Positions 17,150 to 25,756 of a stretch of DNA of 64,000 nt are shown one piece after another (positions within the stretch are counted from its first letter, which is position 1; each line of letters begins with the position of its first letter). The notes below the pieces were generated by a model. The model worked only from the letters and a program-made list of their open reading frames with translations. It was not told the DNA's origin and ran no database searches. Source of the stretch: Entomomonas sp. E2T0 (GTDB lineage Bacteria; Pseudomonadota; Gammaproteobacteria; Pseudomonadales; Pseudomonadaceae); contig NZ_CP094972.1 of the NCBI RefSeq assembly GCF_025985425.1, forward strand, positions 310,001 through 374,000. Reading direction: 5' to 3'. The translations under genes were made by a program, and so were the position numbers.

Positions 17150-17318
17150 AACACCCGTTACTACTATAAAGCAAATACTAGCGGACTTTGATAGAACTAT
17201 GCTTGCTAACCAAGTCGAGTTATTTGTTAAAAATGGCGGAACTATTAAGCAGCTAGCCAGCTATAAAGACAAGCAGCTAAACATTAACCCTTGTGGCTGG
17301 CAAAGGGAGACATTATGA
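17136..17318 (+). CDS. Hypothetical early phage protein
   Basis: 60 residues from ATG 17136 (MPKHKTPVTTIKQILADFDR), with GAGG upstream and a 14-bp overlap with the previous gene. It looks like a short helical protein; TIKQLASYKD could be an HTH fragment. It ends 4 bp inside the next gene's start. No function can be assigned. Confidence 0.5.
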   Translation: MPKHKTPVTTIKQILADFDRTMLANQVELFVKNGGTIKQLASYKDKQLNINPCGWQRETL

Positions 17319-17632
17319 CCGATAAAAAAATACAACTTTATAGACCTAGTAATAGCTATGAGGGCGACTGGTTTCATTGCGAATGGTGTCGCAAATGTGC
17401 GCGTGATTCTGCCATGAATGAAGGGTTATCAATAGATGAATGTGACGATAGCCAAAAATGCGAGATTTTGGGCGATACGTTTATTTATGAGGTTGACGAT
17501 CCTGACTACCCTAAACAATGGCAATACAACGAACAAGGCCACCCGATCTGCACTGCTTTTATTGCAGAAGGTGAACCTATACCGCCTATACGTGAAGATA
17601 AAACTATAGATATGTTCGAGGGTGAACAATGA
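17315..17632 (+). CDS. Hypothetical Cys-rich early protein
   Basis: The start at 17315 (MTDKKIQLYRPSN) is chosen because GGGAGA precedes it and it overlaps the previous stop (ATGA). The 105-residue protein contains FHCEWCRKCARD and later C..C residues, a likely zinc-binding knuckle, with an acidic C-terminus ending TIDMFEGEQ. Similar small proteins occur in the early region of transposable phages, but I cannot name the role. Confidence 0.6.
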   Translation: MTDKKIQLYRPSNSYEGDWFHCEWCRKCARDSAMNEGLSIDECDDSQKCEILGDTFIYEVDDPDYPKQWQYNEQGHPICTAFIAEGEPIPPIREDKTIDMFEGEQ

Positions 17633-17910
17633 TTGAAGCTAACAAAGTATTTACAACTAAAGAGCATGGCGAAATTGTAGCCCATGCCAACACTAGAAGT
17701 GATGGTACGCGCATAGAATTTAAGTATAAATATCTAGGCGCTAATTTTACTACCTCTATTTACATGTTTCCAAAGGAAGCAAACGAAGCCGATCTATTAA
17801 AAGCTACTGATTTTCTAAATTCATTAACTGAGGAAAAAGCCGCCCAGTTATTGACCAACTACAAAAACGGCTTAAAACCACAATACAACGGAGATTTAAA
17901 CAATGTCTAA
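17629..17910 (+). CDS. Hypothetical early phage protein
   Basis: A 93-residue protein overlapping both neighbours by 4-8 bp. It has a beta-rich N-terminus (FTTKEHGEIVAHANTRSDGTRIEFKYKYLGANFTTSIYM, in two pieces) and a helical C-terminus (DFLNSLTEEKAAQLLTNY). No recognised domain. It lies immediately before the HU-like gene. Confidence 0.55.
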   Translation: MIEANKVFTTKEHGEIVAHANTRSDGTRIEFKYKYLGANFTTSIYMFPKEANEADLLKATDFLNSLTEEKAAQLLTNYKNGLKPQYNGDLNNV

Positions 17911-18187
17911 GACTATTAATCATGCAGACTTAGTAGAAGCTGTAGCAGCTAAAACCGAAGAAGCACAAACGACTGTTAAAAGTGTACTAGCTGCTTTAGC
18001 AGAAGTAGCTACAGAAAACTTAAAAAAAGATGTAATTGTTACATTACATGGCTTAGGTAAGTTAAAACCTATTAAGCGTAATGCCCGTATAGGCCGCAAC
18101 CCTAAAACACGCGAACCAGTAGAAATAGCTGCTAGTAGATCAGTTAAATTTACTTTAACTAAAGATTTAAAAGAAGCTTTAAATTAA
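17903..18187 (+). CDS. HU/IHF-family DNA-binding protein, phage-encoded
   Basis: A 94-residue protein with the full HU layout: two N-terminal helices (HADLVEAVAAKTEEAQTTVKS), then VTLHGLGKLKPI, then the DNA-binding arm with RIGRNPKT and the C-terminal VKFTLTKDLKEALN. Host HU and IHF assist Mu transposition, so a phage copy may supply architectural help to the transpososome; that role is inference. A hairpin with a short U tract follows (18196-18216). Confidence 0.85.
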   Translation: MSKTINHADLVEAVAAKTEEAQTTVKSVLAALAEVATENLKKDVIVTLHGLGKLKPIKRNARIGRNPKTREPVEIAASRSVKFTLTKDLKEALN

Positions 18188-18195
18188 CCCTAATT

Positions 18196-18216
18196 GCCCC
18201 TAGCAATAGGGGCTTT
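18196..18216 (+). terminator. Weak intrinsic terminator or attenuator after the HU-like gene
   Basis: GCCCCTA and TAGGGGC form a 7-bp stem around a GCAA tetraloop, followed by only TTT. It lies between the HU gene and the next small early gene, so it could partly terminate the early transcript before gemA and mor. Confidence 0.5.
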
Positions 18217-18231
18217 ACCTATGGTGGCATT

Positions 18232-18444
18232 ATGACAAATGAACAACTAGCTATTTTATTAAGAGATATACAAACGTCTTTAGACTGTGGTATTGCACAT
18301 GCTGAATACATAATTAAAACAGAATGCCCAGAATTAAAAAATGTTTTAGGAAACCTAAAAACTAACGCTTTTATGTCTTTAAAAGCATTAAATGATGAAC
18401 TAAGGCAAAAAATTAACTCTTTAACTCCAACTAAATTTCCTTAG
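18232..18444 (+). CDS. Hypothetical small early protein
   Basis: 70 residues (MTNEQLAILLRDIQTSLDCGIAHAEY), mostly helical, in line with the early operon. It precedes GemA by 13 bp. No recognised domain. Confidence 0.5.
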   Translation: MTNEQLAILLRDIQTSLDCGIAHAEYIIKTECPELKNVLGNLKTNAFMSLKALNDELRQKINSLTPTKFP

Positions 18445-18457
18445 CAGGTATTGTGTT

Positions 18458-19015
18458 ATGGCTAGACAATCTCAAATAGCTAAAATTCATATTGCTAAAC
18501 AGCAATTAAACATACCAGAAGACGCTTATAGGCTAATGCTTAAGCGCTTTGGTGTTACATCATCTAAAGATTTAACTATTGTACAAGCTGAAAGGGTAAT
18601 AGATGAATTTATAGCTAAAGGCTGGAAGCCTAAAAAACCTAACAAGGCCAAAGGTAAACCACATAACTTTGATAATCAGCCAGCTATCATGCAAAAACTA
18701 GAAGCATTACTAGCTGACATGAAACTAGATTGGAATTATGCCGATAGCATGGCAAAGCGCATGTTTAAAGTTGATAAAGTAGCATGGATTAAAAAAGAGC
18801 AACAATTGCATGATATTGTTGCAGCCCTTTACTATAAGCAACAAAAAGACTACTACCACAACATAATTAATGACCTATGCCAAAAACATAATATTTCTAA
18901 TGAAGAAAAAGCACGTTTTTTAAGTTATACCAAGGGTGGCGAATGGGTAGAGCGCAAACAAAAATTTGAAGATGTTATTAATACTTTAAGTAATTTAGAG
19001 GGGCGTAGCTTATGA
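18458..19015 (+). CDS. gemA: GemA-like protein (Mu gp16, DUF1018)
   Basis: The 185-residue product starts MARQSQIAKIHIAKQQL and continues with EDAYRLMLKRFGVTSSKDLT and IDEFIAKGWKPKK. This is the typical GemA/DUF1018 pattern of transposable phages. Mu GemA modulates expression of host genes, including those affecting DNA supercoiling. Family recognition is strong. It overlaps the next small gene by 4 bp. Confidence 0.85.
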   Translation: MARQSQIAKIHIAKQQLNIPEDAYRLMLKRFGVTSSKDLTIVQAERVIDEFIAKGWKPKKPNKAKGKPHNFDNQPAIMQKLEALLADMKLDWNYADSMAKRMFKVDKVAWIKKEQQLHDIVAALYYKQQKDYYHNIINDLCQKHNISNEEKARFLSYTKGGEWVERKQKFEDVINTLSNLEGRSL

Positions 19016-19251
19016 GTAAGGTAGCTATATCAACGCTTAATAATGAGCAACTAAGGCAGCTTATAAAAAACAAAATTTCTAGCCGTAGATTATCAAAATA
19101 CTATTGTTGTGTATTAGTAGATTATCATTCAATACTTTTATGTGCTTCTATTATGTCATCTTCTAATCAAAGCAAAATTATAGATGACGCAAAAAAACTG
19201 CTTACTTTAATGTTTGGTGAAACTGTTAATAGTTCTTTGGTGAATAAATGA
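19012..19251 (+). CDS. Hypothetical small protein between gemA and mor
   Basis: 79 residues with a basic N-terminus (NNEQLRQLIKNKISSRRL) and a hydrophobic middle (YCCVLVDYHSILLCASIM). It overlaps both neighbours by 4 bp, supporting coupled translation. No family recognised. Confidence 0.5.
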   Translation: MSKVAISTLNNEQLRQLIKNKISSRRLSKYYCCVLVDYHSILLCASIMSSSNQSKIIDDAKKLLTLMFGETVNSSLVNK

Positions 19252-19796
19252 TACAGATTCAATGCCCCTGCTGTGCTGCTACTTTTCCTCTTGAAGCTGG
19301 TTTTGTAGAAGTTGACGGAAAAAAGCTAGCAGCTTTAACTGGTGAATTGCAACCAGCACTAGCAAAGGCTGCTTTACTCTATTTAAGGCTGTTTAGCCCT
19401 GCAAAAAGTGCTTTAAAAAATAGTAAAGCTATTAAGTTATTGGATAGTTTAATAATACTTATTAAGGCTGGTACTGTAACTAATGACGCTCGAACCAATG
19501 AAACAAAGCCAGCAACTATGGAAATGTGGCTAGCAGGGTTAGAACAAGTAACAGAGCAATATAGCAGCTTAACCTTACCGCTTAAAAACCATAACTATTT
19601 AAGGGCTATAGTGTGGGGTATCGCCAGCGATCCTAAACAAGCACAACTATTAATACCTAAAGCAGCTAAAAAGGTAACCAGTACACAAGAAGAAAAAAAC
19701 GAAAAAATAGCCGCAATTTATTCCGATCTGCGGCTAGGTCTAATTAATGAAGAACAAGCACACCAGCTTATAAGCCAATTAAAGATTGGGGGTTAG
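19248..19796 (+). CDS. Early protein with N-terminal CxxC motif
   Basis: The 182-residue product starts MIQIQCPCCAATFPLEAGF, a CPCC knuckle, followed by a helical region (QPALAKAALLYLRLFSPAKSALK) and a charged C-terminus (IAAIYSDLRLGLINEEQA). I recall similar CPxC-starting proteins upstream of Mor in B3-like phages; function is unknown. It ends one base before the Mor start codon. Confidence 0.6.
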   Translation: MIQIQCPCCAATFPLEAGFVEVDGKKLAALTGELQPALAKAALLYLRLFSPAKSALKNSKAIKLLDSLIILIKAGTVTNDARTNETKPATMEMWLAGLEQVTEQYSSLTLPLKNHNYLRAIVWGIASDPKQAQLLIPKAAKKVTSTQEEKNEKIAAIYSDLRLGLINEEQAHQLISQLKIGG

Positions 19797-19797
19797 T

Positions 19798-20163
19798 ATG
19801 GAATATCATGTATCAGAACAAGCCAAGCGTAGAAACGGTTTTTTTGAAGATTTAATAGACGGCTTAACGCGCCACTTGATAGCCAATAATATTAATGAAC
19901 CAGAAAAAGCAGCCGAAGAAATAGCGCTCAAACTTCACGAAGAATGGAGAGGGCAAAATTTAAATTTTCCAGCTAAACCGCGTTTATACTTTGAGCGGTT
20001 AAAAGAGCAAGTAATCTCTGAATATACAGGCTATAATAAAACGGAATTATTAAGACGGCATAACATTTCCGAAAGCACTCTTTATAAATGGATGAACCAA
20101 AAATTAAAAGAAGCTAAAAAAAGGGAAATAGATCAAAATGGGCAAGTAATGTTTAAACTTTAA
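19798..20163 (+). CDS. mor: Mor-type transcriptional activator of middle/late genes
   Basis: I use ATG 19798, one base after the previous stop; a TTG start four codons upstream is less likely. The 121-residue protein has the Mor/C fold: an N-terminal dimerisation helix region (FFEDLIDGLTRHLIAN) and a C-terminal HTH (YTGYNKTELLRRHNISESTLYKWMNQKL). In Mu, Mor activates Pm and C activates the late promoters. Only one Mor/C-type gene is seen, so it may act directly on the late dyads at 3503 and 10803. It is the last early gene before the prophage end. Confidence 0.85.
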   Translation: MEYHVSEQAKRRNGFFEDLIDGLTRHLIANNINEPEKAAEEIALKLHEEWRGQNLNFPAKPRLYFERLKEQVISEYTGYNKTELLRRHNISESTLYKWMNQKLKEAKKREIDQNGQVMFKL

Positions 20164-20312
20164 AATATTTATTTTAATTTTTAAGGTTAAATTGTTTACT
20201 TTAAAACTTGCCCTTTATTTTTTCACTATTTGAAAACCTTTTACAATTTTAATCCCACTATATACCAATAATAATTATAATATCCCGCAATTATGAAACT
20301 TTTTTCTATTAT

Positions 20313-22916
20313 TTATGAAGCTAGTAAACATCTTTCATTACCTTGCTGAGATAATTTCCAGATGTCTTTAATATTACTGTTCAAAAACTCTTCAGGAAAT
20401 TTTCCTCGAATACTTCCTTTGCATTTTTCTTGTATCCATTTTGAAGCATTAGACTCCATTTTTTTTATAAACTCATTTACGATTCTTGCATTCTTTGGAT
20501 CCAAAGAATCTAGTAAGTTTTTTAACCCTTTCACATCACCTCTAGCCATATAAGCTTTTATTTTGGCATGTTGTGTCGAATCACCTGGCAAAGGAATAGC
20601 TAACCCATAAGGGTCATTATATGATATTGGATTCCCTTCAACATAAAGAAAAGTATTCCACCCCCCCTCAAGCCCTATAGGATCACTCTGACTATATCTA
20701 CCCAAATCAGGAATATAGGTTCTAAAATAGTTATAGTGGAAACCTGTTTCTGAGTCAAAATACTGACCAGCAAAACGCAATGGAATAGTGGTATTGACTC
20801 CTGTACCTAACGGGTCTTCATTTGCCATTGTAGTACCATAAGCATCACTTTGCCAACTCCAAACTTTTTGTCCATTTTGGTTAGTTGCCCATCTTGGGGT
20901 ATCTAAATGGTCACTATGAATATAGTAGACTGTTTGCGCACTTGCTACACCATTCGTAAAAGGAACTTCTATTTGGGCAATTGGCATTGTATCTAACCAT
21001 GCCCAGTAGATTTCTTTTACTTTTTCCTTGTTGGCATTATATTGTGTTTCACTAATTAGCTGACCAATATCGTTATACATAAATGTACTAATACTGCCAT
21101 CTTCCTTAACTTTAATAGTACGCTCACCATAAGCATTATGAATATAACGAGCTAACGTCGTTTGTACATTATTTTCTGTTTTTATCACTTTTGAAAAACG
21201 ATTGCTTTCATCATACTCATAGGTTTTTGTGTTGTCTTTAAAGGATGTTATATTATTTATAATGTCTTTCTTATAGTAAGTACCATTGATACCAGAAAGG
21301 ACATTTCCTCCAGCATAAGTTGCTTGTTGTAGACCTTGATCACTCTGACGTGTAGTTCGATTACCCACAATGTCGTAACTATAGGTGATAGTTGACTCTC
21401 CTTGCTCTTTGGTAAGTCGATTGAATTCATTATATTCATAATTGGTAGTACCAAATTGGCTATCGACTATTTGGGTTATATTGCCATTAACATCATATTG
21501 ATAATTAGTAGTAACTGTACCTATGGTTTGTTGGGTGAGTTGACCATCTAAGTCATAACTACGGCTTAGCATTAAACCATTTTCCCATGTTAATCCAGTA
21601 ATACCTTGTTGGAAAGGTTGGTAGGTAATGTGGTTAACTAAGGTAAGTGTTCTACCATTTTGAACCAATGTAATGGCAGTAATTTGCCCTCCTATATTTC
21701 TCGTATATCTTAGGGTAGCTAGACCATAATCTGTTGTTAATACACGACCTGCTTTATCATAAGTGTAGTTAATAACTTGTTGATCGCCTAATAACTCGCC
21801 ATCTAGTTTTAATTGCCTTTTTTCCTGAGCAACTAATCCTAAATTATTGTAGTTATATTCTGTAGTACCACTACTATCATTAATCGAGGTTAAATAACCT
21901 ATATTATAAAAACCTGTCACAGGTTGATCATAAATATATTCTATATTTAATTCAGGCTTATTAGGATAAACTTGGTTGATTAAGCGATTAAGTCCATCAT
22001 AACTATATTGAGTAATATGACCTCTAGCATTAGTTTCTTTTACTAAGTTACCTGCTTTATCGTATCTATTTGTTGTGGTACCAGTTGCACTACTTTGTTC
22101 TTCAACCACCTGATTAAGGTCACTGTAAGCAAACCAAGTACTACTATTCCCAAAATCTTTTTCTATAGTCACATTACCATGTACATCACGATCATGATAA
22201 TTATAGTATTTACCATAATAATCTCGAGTTAAATAGTTATCTGCATTATAACTGTGGGTAATTTGAGTACCTTTTGGATCTGTTTCTGATAAAGGTTTGC
22301 TATGAGTACCATAAGAGTATTGATAGGCTTGATTAGTTGATCCTACTAAAGCTAATACACGCCCTAACTCATCAAATTGACGTTTTAATTGATAGGTAAT
22401 AGTGGTACCTTTTTTAACTATTTCTTCGGTACGATTACCCATTGCGTCATAAGTATAATTAATACTGTCATTAAGATTATTTTTAATGGAAGTTAATCGC
22501 TTAGCCTCATCCCACGTATAGCTTAGTACACTATTATCAGGAAAGGTTACTTTCGTTATTTGACCTATTTCATCATAGGTAAAACGTGTTGTTGATTCAG
22601 CCGTTGTAATACTGGCTAGCCATCCTTGCGTTGTATAGGTTAGTGTACTAATAATAGCATTTTCGTCGGTTATCGTTTGAGGATTTCCATAGTTATCAAA
22701 ATTACTATAAGTAACAGTATGACCTAATGGGTTTACAATACTTGTTAATTGTCCATCATTGTTATAGTTATAATGTGTAATATCTTCCACATCATAGCGT
22801 GATCCATCAATACTCGTTATTTGCCCCATATTATTATAGGTATACTTTATTGTTTGCTCTGCATGAATTGTAGATACTGCTAATGCAAGCAGCATCGGTA
22901 TCACTTGTTTTTTCAT
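20313..22916 (-). CDS. Exported Rhs/YD-repeat protein with core and variable C-terminal tip
   Basis: An 867-residue protein with an N-terminal signal peptide (MKKQVIPMLLALAVSTIHA). About 25 YD repeats follow (NNMGQITSIDG and similar), then the Rhs core: YYIHSDHLDTPRWATN, LRFAGQYFDSETGFHYNY and GRYSQSDPIGLEGG. After the DPYGL core end is a tip of about 95 residues (DVKGLKNLLDSLDPKNARIV...), not recognised. In Rhs systems such a tip is a toxin, but none can be named here. No immunity-like gene follows because the prophage end lies within about 150 bp; the phage may have separated or trimmed the locus. Confidence 0.85.
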   Translation of the reverse strand: MKKQVIPMLLALAVSTIHAEQTIKYTYNNMGQITSIDGSRYDVEDITHYNYNNDGQLTSIVNPLGHTVTYSNFDNYGNPQTITDENAIISTLTYTTQGWLASITTAESTTRFTYDEIGQITKVTFPDNSVLSYTWDEAKRLTSIKNNLNDSINYTYDAMGNRTEEIVKKGTTITYQLKRQFDELGRVLALVGSTNQAYQYSYGTHSKPLSETDPKGTQITHSYNADNYLTRDYYGKYYNYHDRDVHGNVTIEKDFGNSSTWFAYSDLNQVVEEQSSATGTTTNRYDKAGNLVKETNARGHITQYSYDGLNRLINQVYPNKPELNIEYIYDQPVTGFYNIGYLTSINDSSGTTEYNYNNLGLVAQEKRQLKLDGELLGDQQVINYTYDKAGRVLTTDYGLATLRYTRNIGGQITAITLVQNGRTLTLVNHITYQPFQQGITGLTWENGLMLSRSYDLDGQLTQQTIGTVTTNYQYDVNGNITQIVDSQFGTTNYEYNEFNRLTKEQGESTITYSYDIVGNRTTRQSDQGLQQATYAGGNVLSGINGTYYKKDIINNITSFKDNTKTYEYDESNRFSKVIKTENNVQTTLARYIHNAYGERTIKVKEDGSISTFMYNDIGQLISETQYNANKEKVKEIYWAWLDTMPIAQIEVPFTNGVASAQTVYYIHSDHLDTPRWATNQNGQKVWSWQSDAYGTTMANEDPLGTGVNTTIPLRFAGQYFDSETGFHYNYFRTYIPDLGRYSQSDPIGLEGGWNTFLYVEGNPISYNDPYGLAIPLPGDSTQHAKIKAYMARGDVKGLKNLLDSLDPKNARIVNEFIKKMESNASKWIQEKCKGSIRGKFPEEFLNSNIKDIWKLSQQGNERCLLAS

Positions 22917-23034
22917 TGTAGTTCCTTTGACTATTTAAAAGACAAAAGCACCCCTTAGTGCATAATTTTTATATCATGCTCTTGATACTTTTTGTCTTAT
23001 TTAAAAAATTAAAATTTAGTTATTAAATTAATGT

Positions 23035-25245
23035 TTACTCCGTAGGACTACCATTAAAAAGGTAGGGCTCGTGACTTGGAGTAAAGTTTTTTGTATATAA
23101 GGCTTTTTTAGTAACACGTAATTGATCAATCTTACCTTTGTAATTATATTGATATTCTCGCTCACTAGCACTTGCTCCAATAGCAACAATTACTTTTTCA
23201 TCTAATAGATAATTATTTTTATCTGTTTGATAATTTAATAATTGACCATCAATAAATATTCTTAAAACTCCATTTTCTCTACTATAGGCAATATGGTGCC
23301 ATTGATTATCCAATATTTTTTTACTGGCTCTAAAATAAACCATTTCATTAGTACCATGATTGTAACCTTGCCAATAGACATATCCTTGAGTAGTGATATA
23401 AGTTGAAAATGAGGATCCATTTCCTTGCCTAAAAGTACCATCTAATAAAGTAGCAGAATAATCCGTTTTAGCCTCTGGTTTTACCCACATTTCAATAGTA
23501 AAATCCTCTCGACCAAAGTCAAACACGCCATTATTATTGGTTGTTAGGTAAGCATTTCCATCAAGGTATAGGGTATTATTTGCAATAGCTTCGTCATCTT
23601 GTACTATTTGTGGATTATTTACTGGCGTCCATATATTACCTGCTGCATCAGAAAAATTATCAAACTGCAATAATGCAACATCATAGCCTTGTCCTATATG
23701 ACTGAAATCTTTAAAGCCATCAGTAAATTCAACTAATCTTCCATCTTCATCATATTGGTAGGCTTGTTTTTGTCCATTGTGATTAACTTCTACAGGTAAT
23801 GGTAATATATCATGCCACTTCGTATAAACGGTATAATTCAAACCTGAACCGACAAGTTTACGCTCTGTTTCAAAGCCACGATCATTATATTTATAAGATG
23901 TAGTAGCACCATTTTCATCAGTTTTACTGGTTAATAATCCTTGATAGTCATAATAATACGCTGAATTACTTGCAACACAAGAATTCATAGCAATCCCTTC
24001 CACCTTTGTTATTTTTCTCTTATTTAAAAAATTGCCAAAGTGATAGATAGTTTGCTTACCTAAAGGGTTAGTTACTTGAGTACGATTACTATCTAAAAAT
24101 TCCAATTGATATTTATTAGCACCTCCTATATTTTCACTGCTAATAGCTTGCCCTTTATCATTATACATCCATGTAACATAACGTATATTACGCTCATCAG
24201 TAATACCTGTTAAAGCATTAGGAAATTGTGTATTTTCATAGTGATACTTCTTGGTTTTAGCATTCTTTACTCTAGAAACTAAACGATTTTGAGTATCATA
24301 ACTAAAAGTTACTGATAAACCTACATTACTTGCCACTTTGGTAATTAAACCTTTAGTGTTATAGGTTAAAGTCAGTGTTCTAGCAGTATTGTCTTCTAAT
24401 AAAGTTATCAACTGACCTATCGTATTATAAGTAAAGTTGATAGTTGGATAACCATTCTTACTATAGTTAATCAATTGCCCTTGATTATTGTAAATTTCAA
24501 CATTGCCATTTGCTGTTATTACTTTCCAACCATTGTTATTAGGTAGAGAAGTTAAACTTAAATTAGTACCAACCGTTCCTTCCCATGCGCCATTTTCTTT
24601 AGGTGTAAAGATATAGCCTGAACCATCATCTCTATAAAGCTTAACTTGATTTTTATAGGTTAGCTTCTGAATATACATACGCCAATTAAACTGCCAACCT
24701 AAACCTACATTACTAACATTTCTTCTACTACTCCAATAGTTTCTTTTGAAAGATAATGCTGAACCATTAATACTTAAATCTTCCTCAAACTCTACTTTTT
24801 GCCCAGTTGCTATTAGTATAGGGTTACCTACAAACTCACACATATCGGGCTCAGGATTACAATGCCCTGTATTATCATTTCTTCCATTTGGACAGTCATC
24901 TGATTGTGGTTCACCTGCAACTCCAGGAGCAGGCACTTGCTTATCTGTATTCTCACAACTACCTAGATCACTATTATATTGTGTTCCTGTTGGACAACTA
25001 TCTCCCCAACGAACAAAACATGGTCCCTTACTAGAACCATAACAAACACCCCAACAACCATACCAACCACCAGGGCCAGTTATTGGATAACTGGGCGTTC
25101 CTCCAGCATCTGCACAAAGCTCATCTGGTGAGCTATAATTTGGACCTGAATTAAGCCAGCTCCACGAATAACTTGTTGCACTAATATTGATATTAACGAA
25201 CATCAACATTACTAGTAATGAAAATAAATATCTTTTAATTTTCAT
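23035..25245 (-). CDS. Exported YD-repeat protein with DUF6531-like and LamG-like domains
   Basis: A 736-residue protein: signal peptide (residues 1-23), Cys-rich N-terminal region (residues 30-135, at least ten Cys), a DUF6531-like start of the Rhs shell (VGNPILIATGQKVEFEEDL), YD repeats to about residue 510, and a C-terminal LamG/concanavalin-like domain (DFTIEMWVKPEA... WHHIAYSRENGVLRIFIDG) that would bind carbohydrate or surface ligands. It lacks the Rhs core and toxin tip, which are in the next gene 118 bp downstream. The two may be a split two-component Rhs protein. Confidence 0.8.
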   Translation of the reverse strand: MKIKRYLFSLLVMLMFVNINISATSYSWSWLNSGPNYSSPDELCADAGGTPSYPITGPGGWYGCWGVCYGSSKGPCFVRWGDSCPTGTQYNSDLGSCENTDKQVPAPGVAGEPQSDDCPNGRNDNTGHCNPEPDMCEFVGNPILIATGQKVEFEEDLSINGSALSFKRNYWSSRRNVSNVGLGWQFNWRMYIQKLTYKNQVKLYRDDGSGYIFTPKENGAWEGTVGTNLSLTSLPNNNGWKVITANGNVEIYNNQGQLINYSKNGYPTINFTYNTIGQLITLLEDNTARTLTLTYNTKGLITKVASNVGLSVTFSYDTQNRLVSRVKNAKTKKYHYENTQFPNALTGITDERNIRYVTWMYNDKGQAISSENIGGANKYQLEFLDSNRTQVTNPLGKQTIYHFGNFLNKRKITKVEGIAMNSCVASNSAYYYDYQGLLTSKTDENGATTSYKYNDRGFETERKLVGSGLNYTVYTKWHDILPLPVEVNHNGQKQAYQYDEDGRLVEFTDGFKDFSHIGQGYDVALLQFDNFSDAAGNIWTPVNNPQIVQDDEAIANNTLYLDGNAYLTTNNNGVFDFGREDFTIEMWVKPEAKTDYSATLLDGTFRQGNGSSFSTYITTQGYVYWQGYNHGTNEMVYFRASKKILDNQWHHIAYSRENGVLRIFIDGQLLNYQTDKNNYLLDEKVIVAIGASASEREYQYNYKGKIDQLRVTKKALYTKNFTPSHEPYLFNGSPTE

Positions 25246-25320
25246 ATAATTTATTCCTACTAAATAATTAAATTTTCTTTTAGTTAAAAACTATTTTTAT
25301 TTAAAAAATTTCTAACAACC

Positions 25321-25345
25321 ATAAAAAAACGCCTAATAGGCGTCT
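25321..25345 (-). terminator. Intrinsic terminator after the holin gene
   Basis: On the minus strand ACGCC-TATTA-GGCGT is followed by seven U residues. It lies between the holin stop (25378) and the YD-repeat gene start (25245), so the holin transcript likely ends before the Rhs genes. Confidence 0.75.
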
Positions 25346-25377
25346 ATCATCAATAAGTAAGCCTCAAAATAATTACA

Positions 25378-25710
25378 CTATTTATCTTTCTCCTCCTTAT
25401 CCATTTTTCGATTAATAATCTTTAAAAGTTTATCTCTCAATGTTGTTACACCTACAAATCCTATAGCGCCACCAATAGTCACAGTTGCACTTGTAGGAAG
25501 GCTTAACATTTCCACAATACTACTAACACAAAGTGCTAATGAGCCACAAAGTAAGGCTTCTAATATTACGCTGATCATTTTTGTTTCTTGATCATCATAA
25601 AGTACTCTTAAAGCTGCAATAATTGTGGCAAGAATTGAGCCTTGCCATATAGGACTTGTAGTAATTGAAATATATAAATTTTGCCAAAAACTTGGGTCTT
25701 TATCAGGCAT
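25378..25710 (-). CDS. Solitary lambda S-type holin
   Basis: A 110-residue protein with three hydrophobic helices (WQGSILATIIAALRVLY, LEALLCGSLALCVSSIVEML and TVTIGGAIGFVGVTTL) and a charged C-terminal tail (RKMDKEEKDK), matching class I lambda-type holins. It stands outside the prophage, without endolysin or spanin beside it, next to two exported YD-repeat proteins. It could be a phage relic or part of a holin-based release system; the sequence does not decide. Confidence 0.7.
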   Translation of the reverse strand: MPDKDPSFWQNLYISITTSPIWQGSILATIIAALRVLYDDQETKMISVILEALLCGSLALCVSSIVEMLSLPTSATVTIGGAIGFVGVTTLRDKLLKIINRKMDKEEKDK

Positions 25711-25756
25711 TTTTTACTCCATAAATAATTAGATAATGATATTTTTTAGAAAGAAC

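Larger units (their letters stand above)
1..20300. mobile_element. Mu-like transposable prophage, partial
   Basis: Mu-type head, packaging, lysis, transposition and Mor genes lie together here. The late genes are on the minus strand and the early genes on the plus strand, diverging from the repressor at 12.04 kb. The left end is outside the window. The right end must lie between the Mor stop (20163) and the end of the Rhs gene (about 20313), or slightly inside that gene. I could not fix the terminal dinucleotide or a target-site duplication without the other end. The divergent arrangement with Mor at the outer end resembles my memory of BcepMu-type phages rather than Mu itself. Confidence 0.9.

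Noticed and set aside
20164..20312. Exact prophage right end
   Set aside because: Several CA dinucleotides could be the terminus (for example 20288-20289 or 20329-20330), but without the left end and the target duplication none can be chosen.
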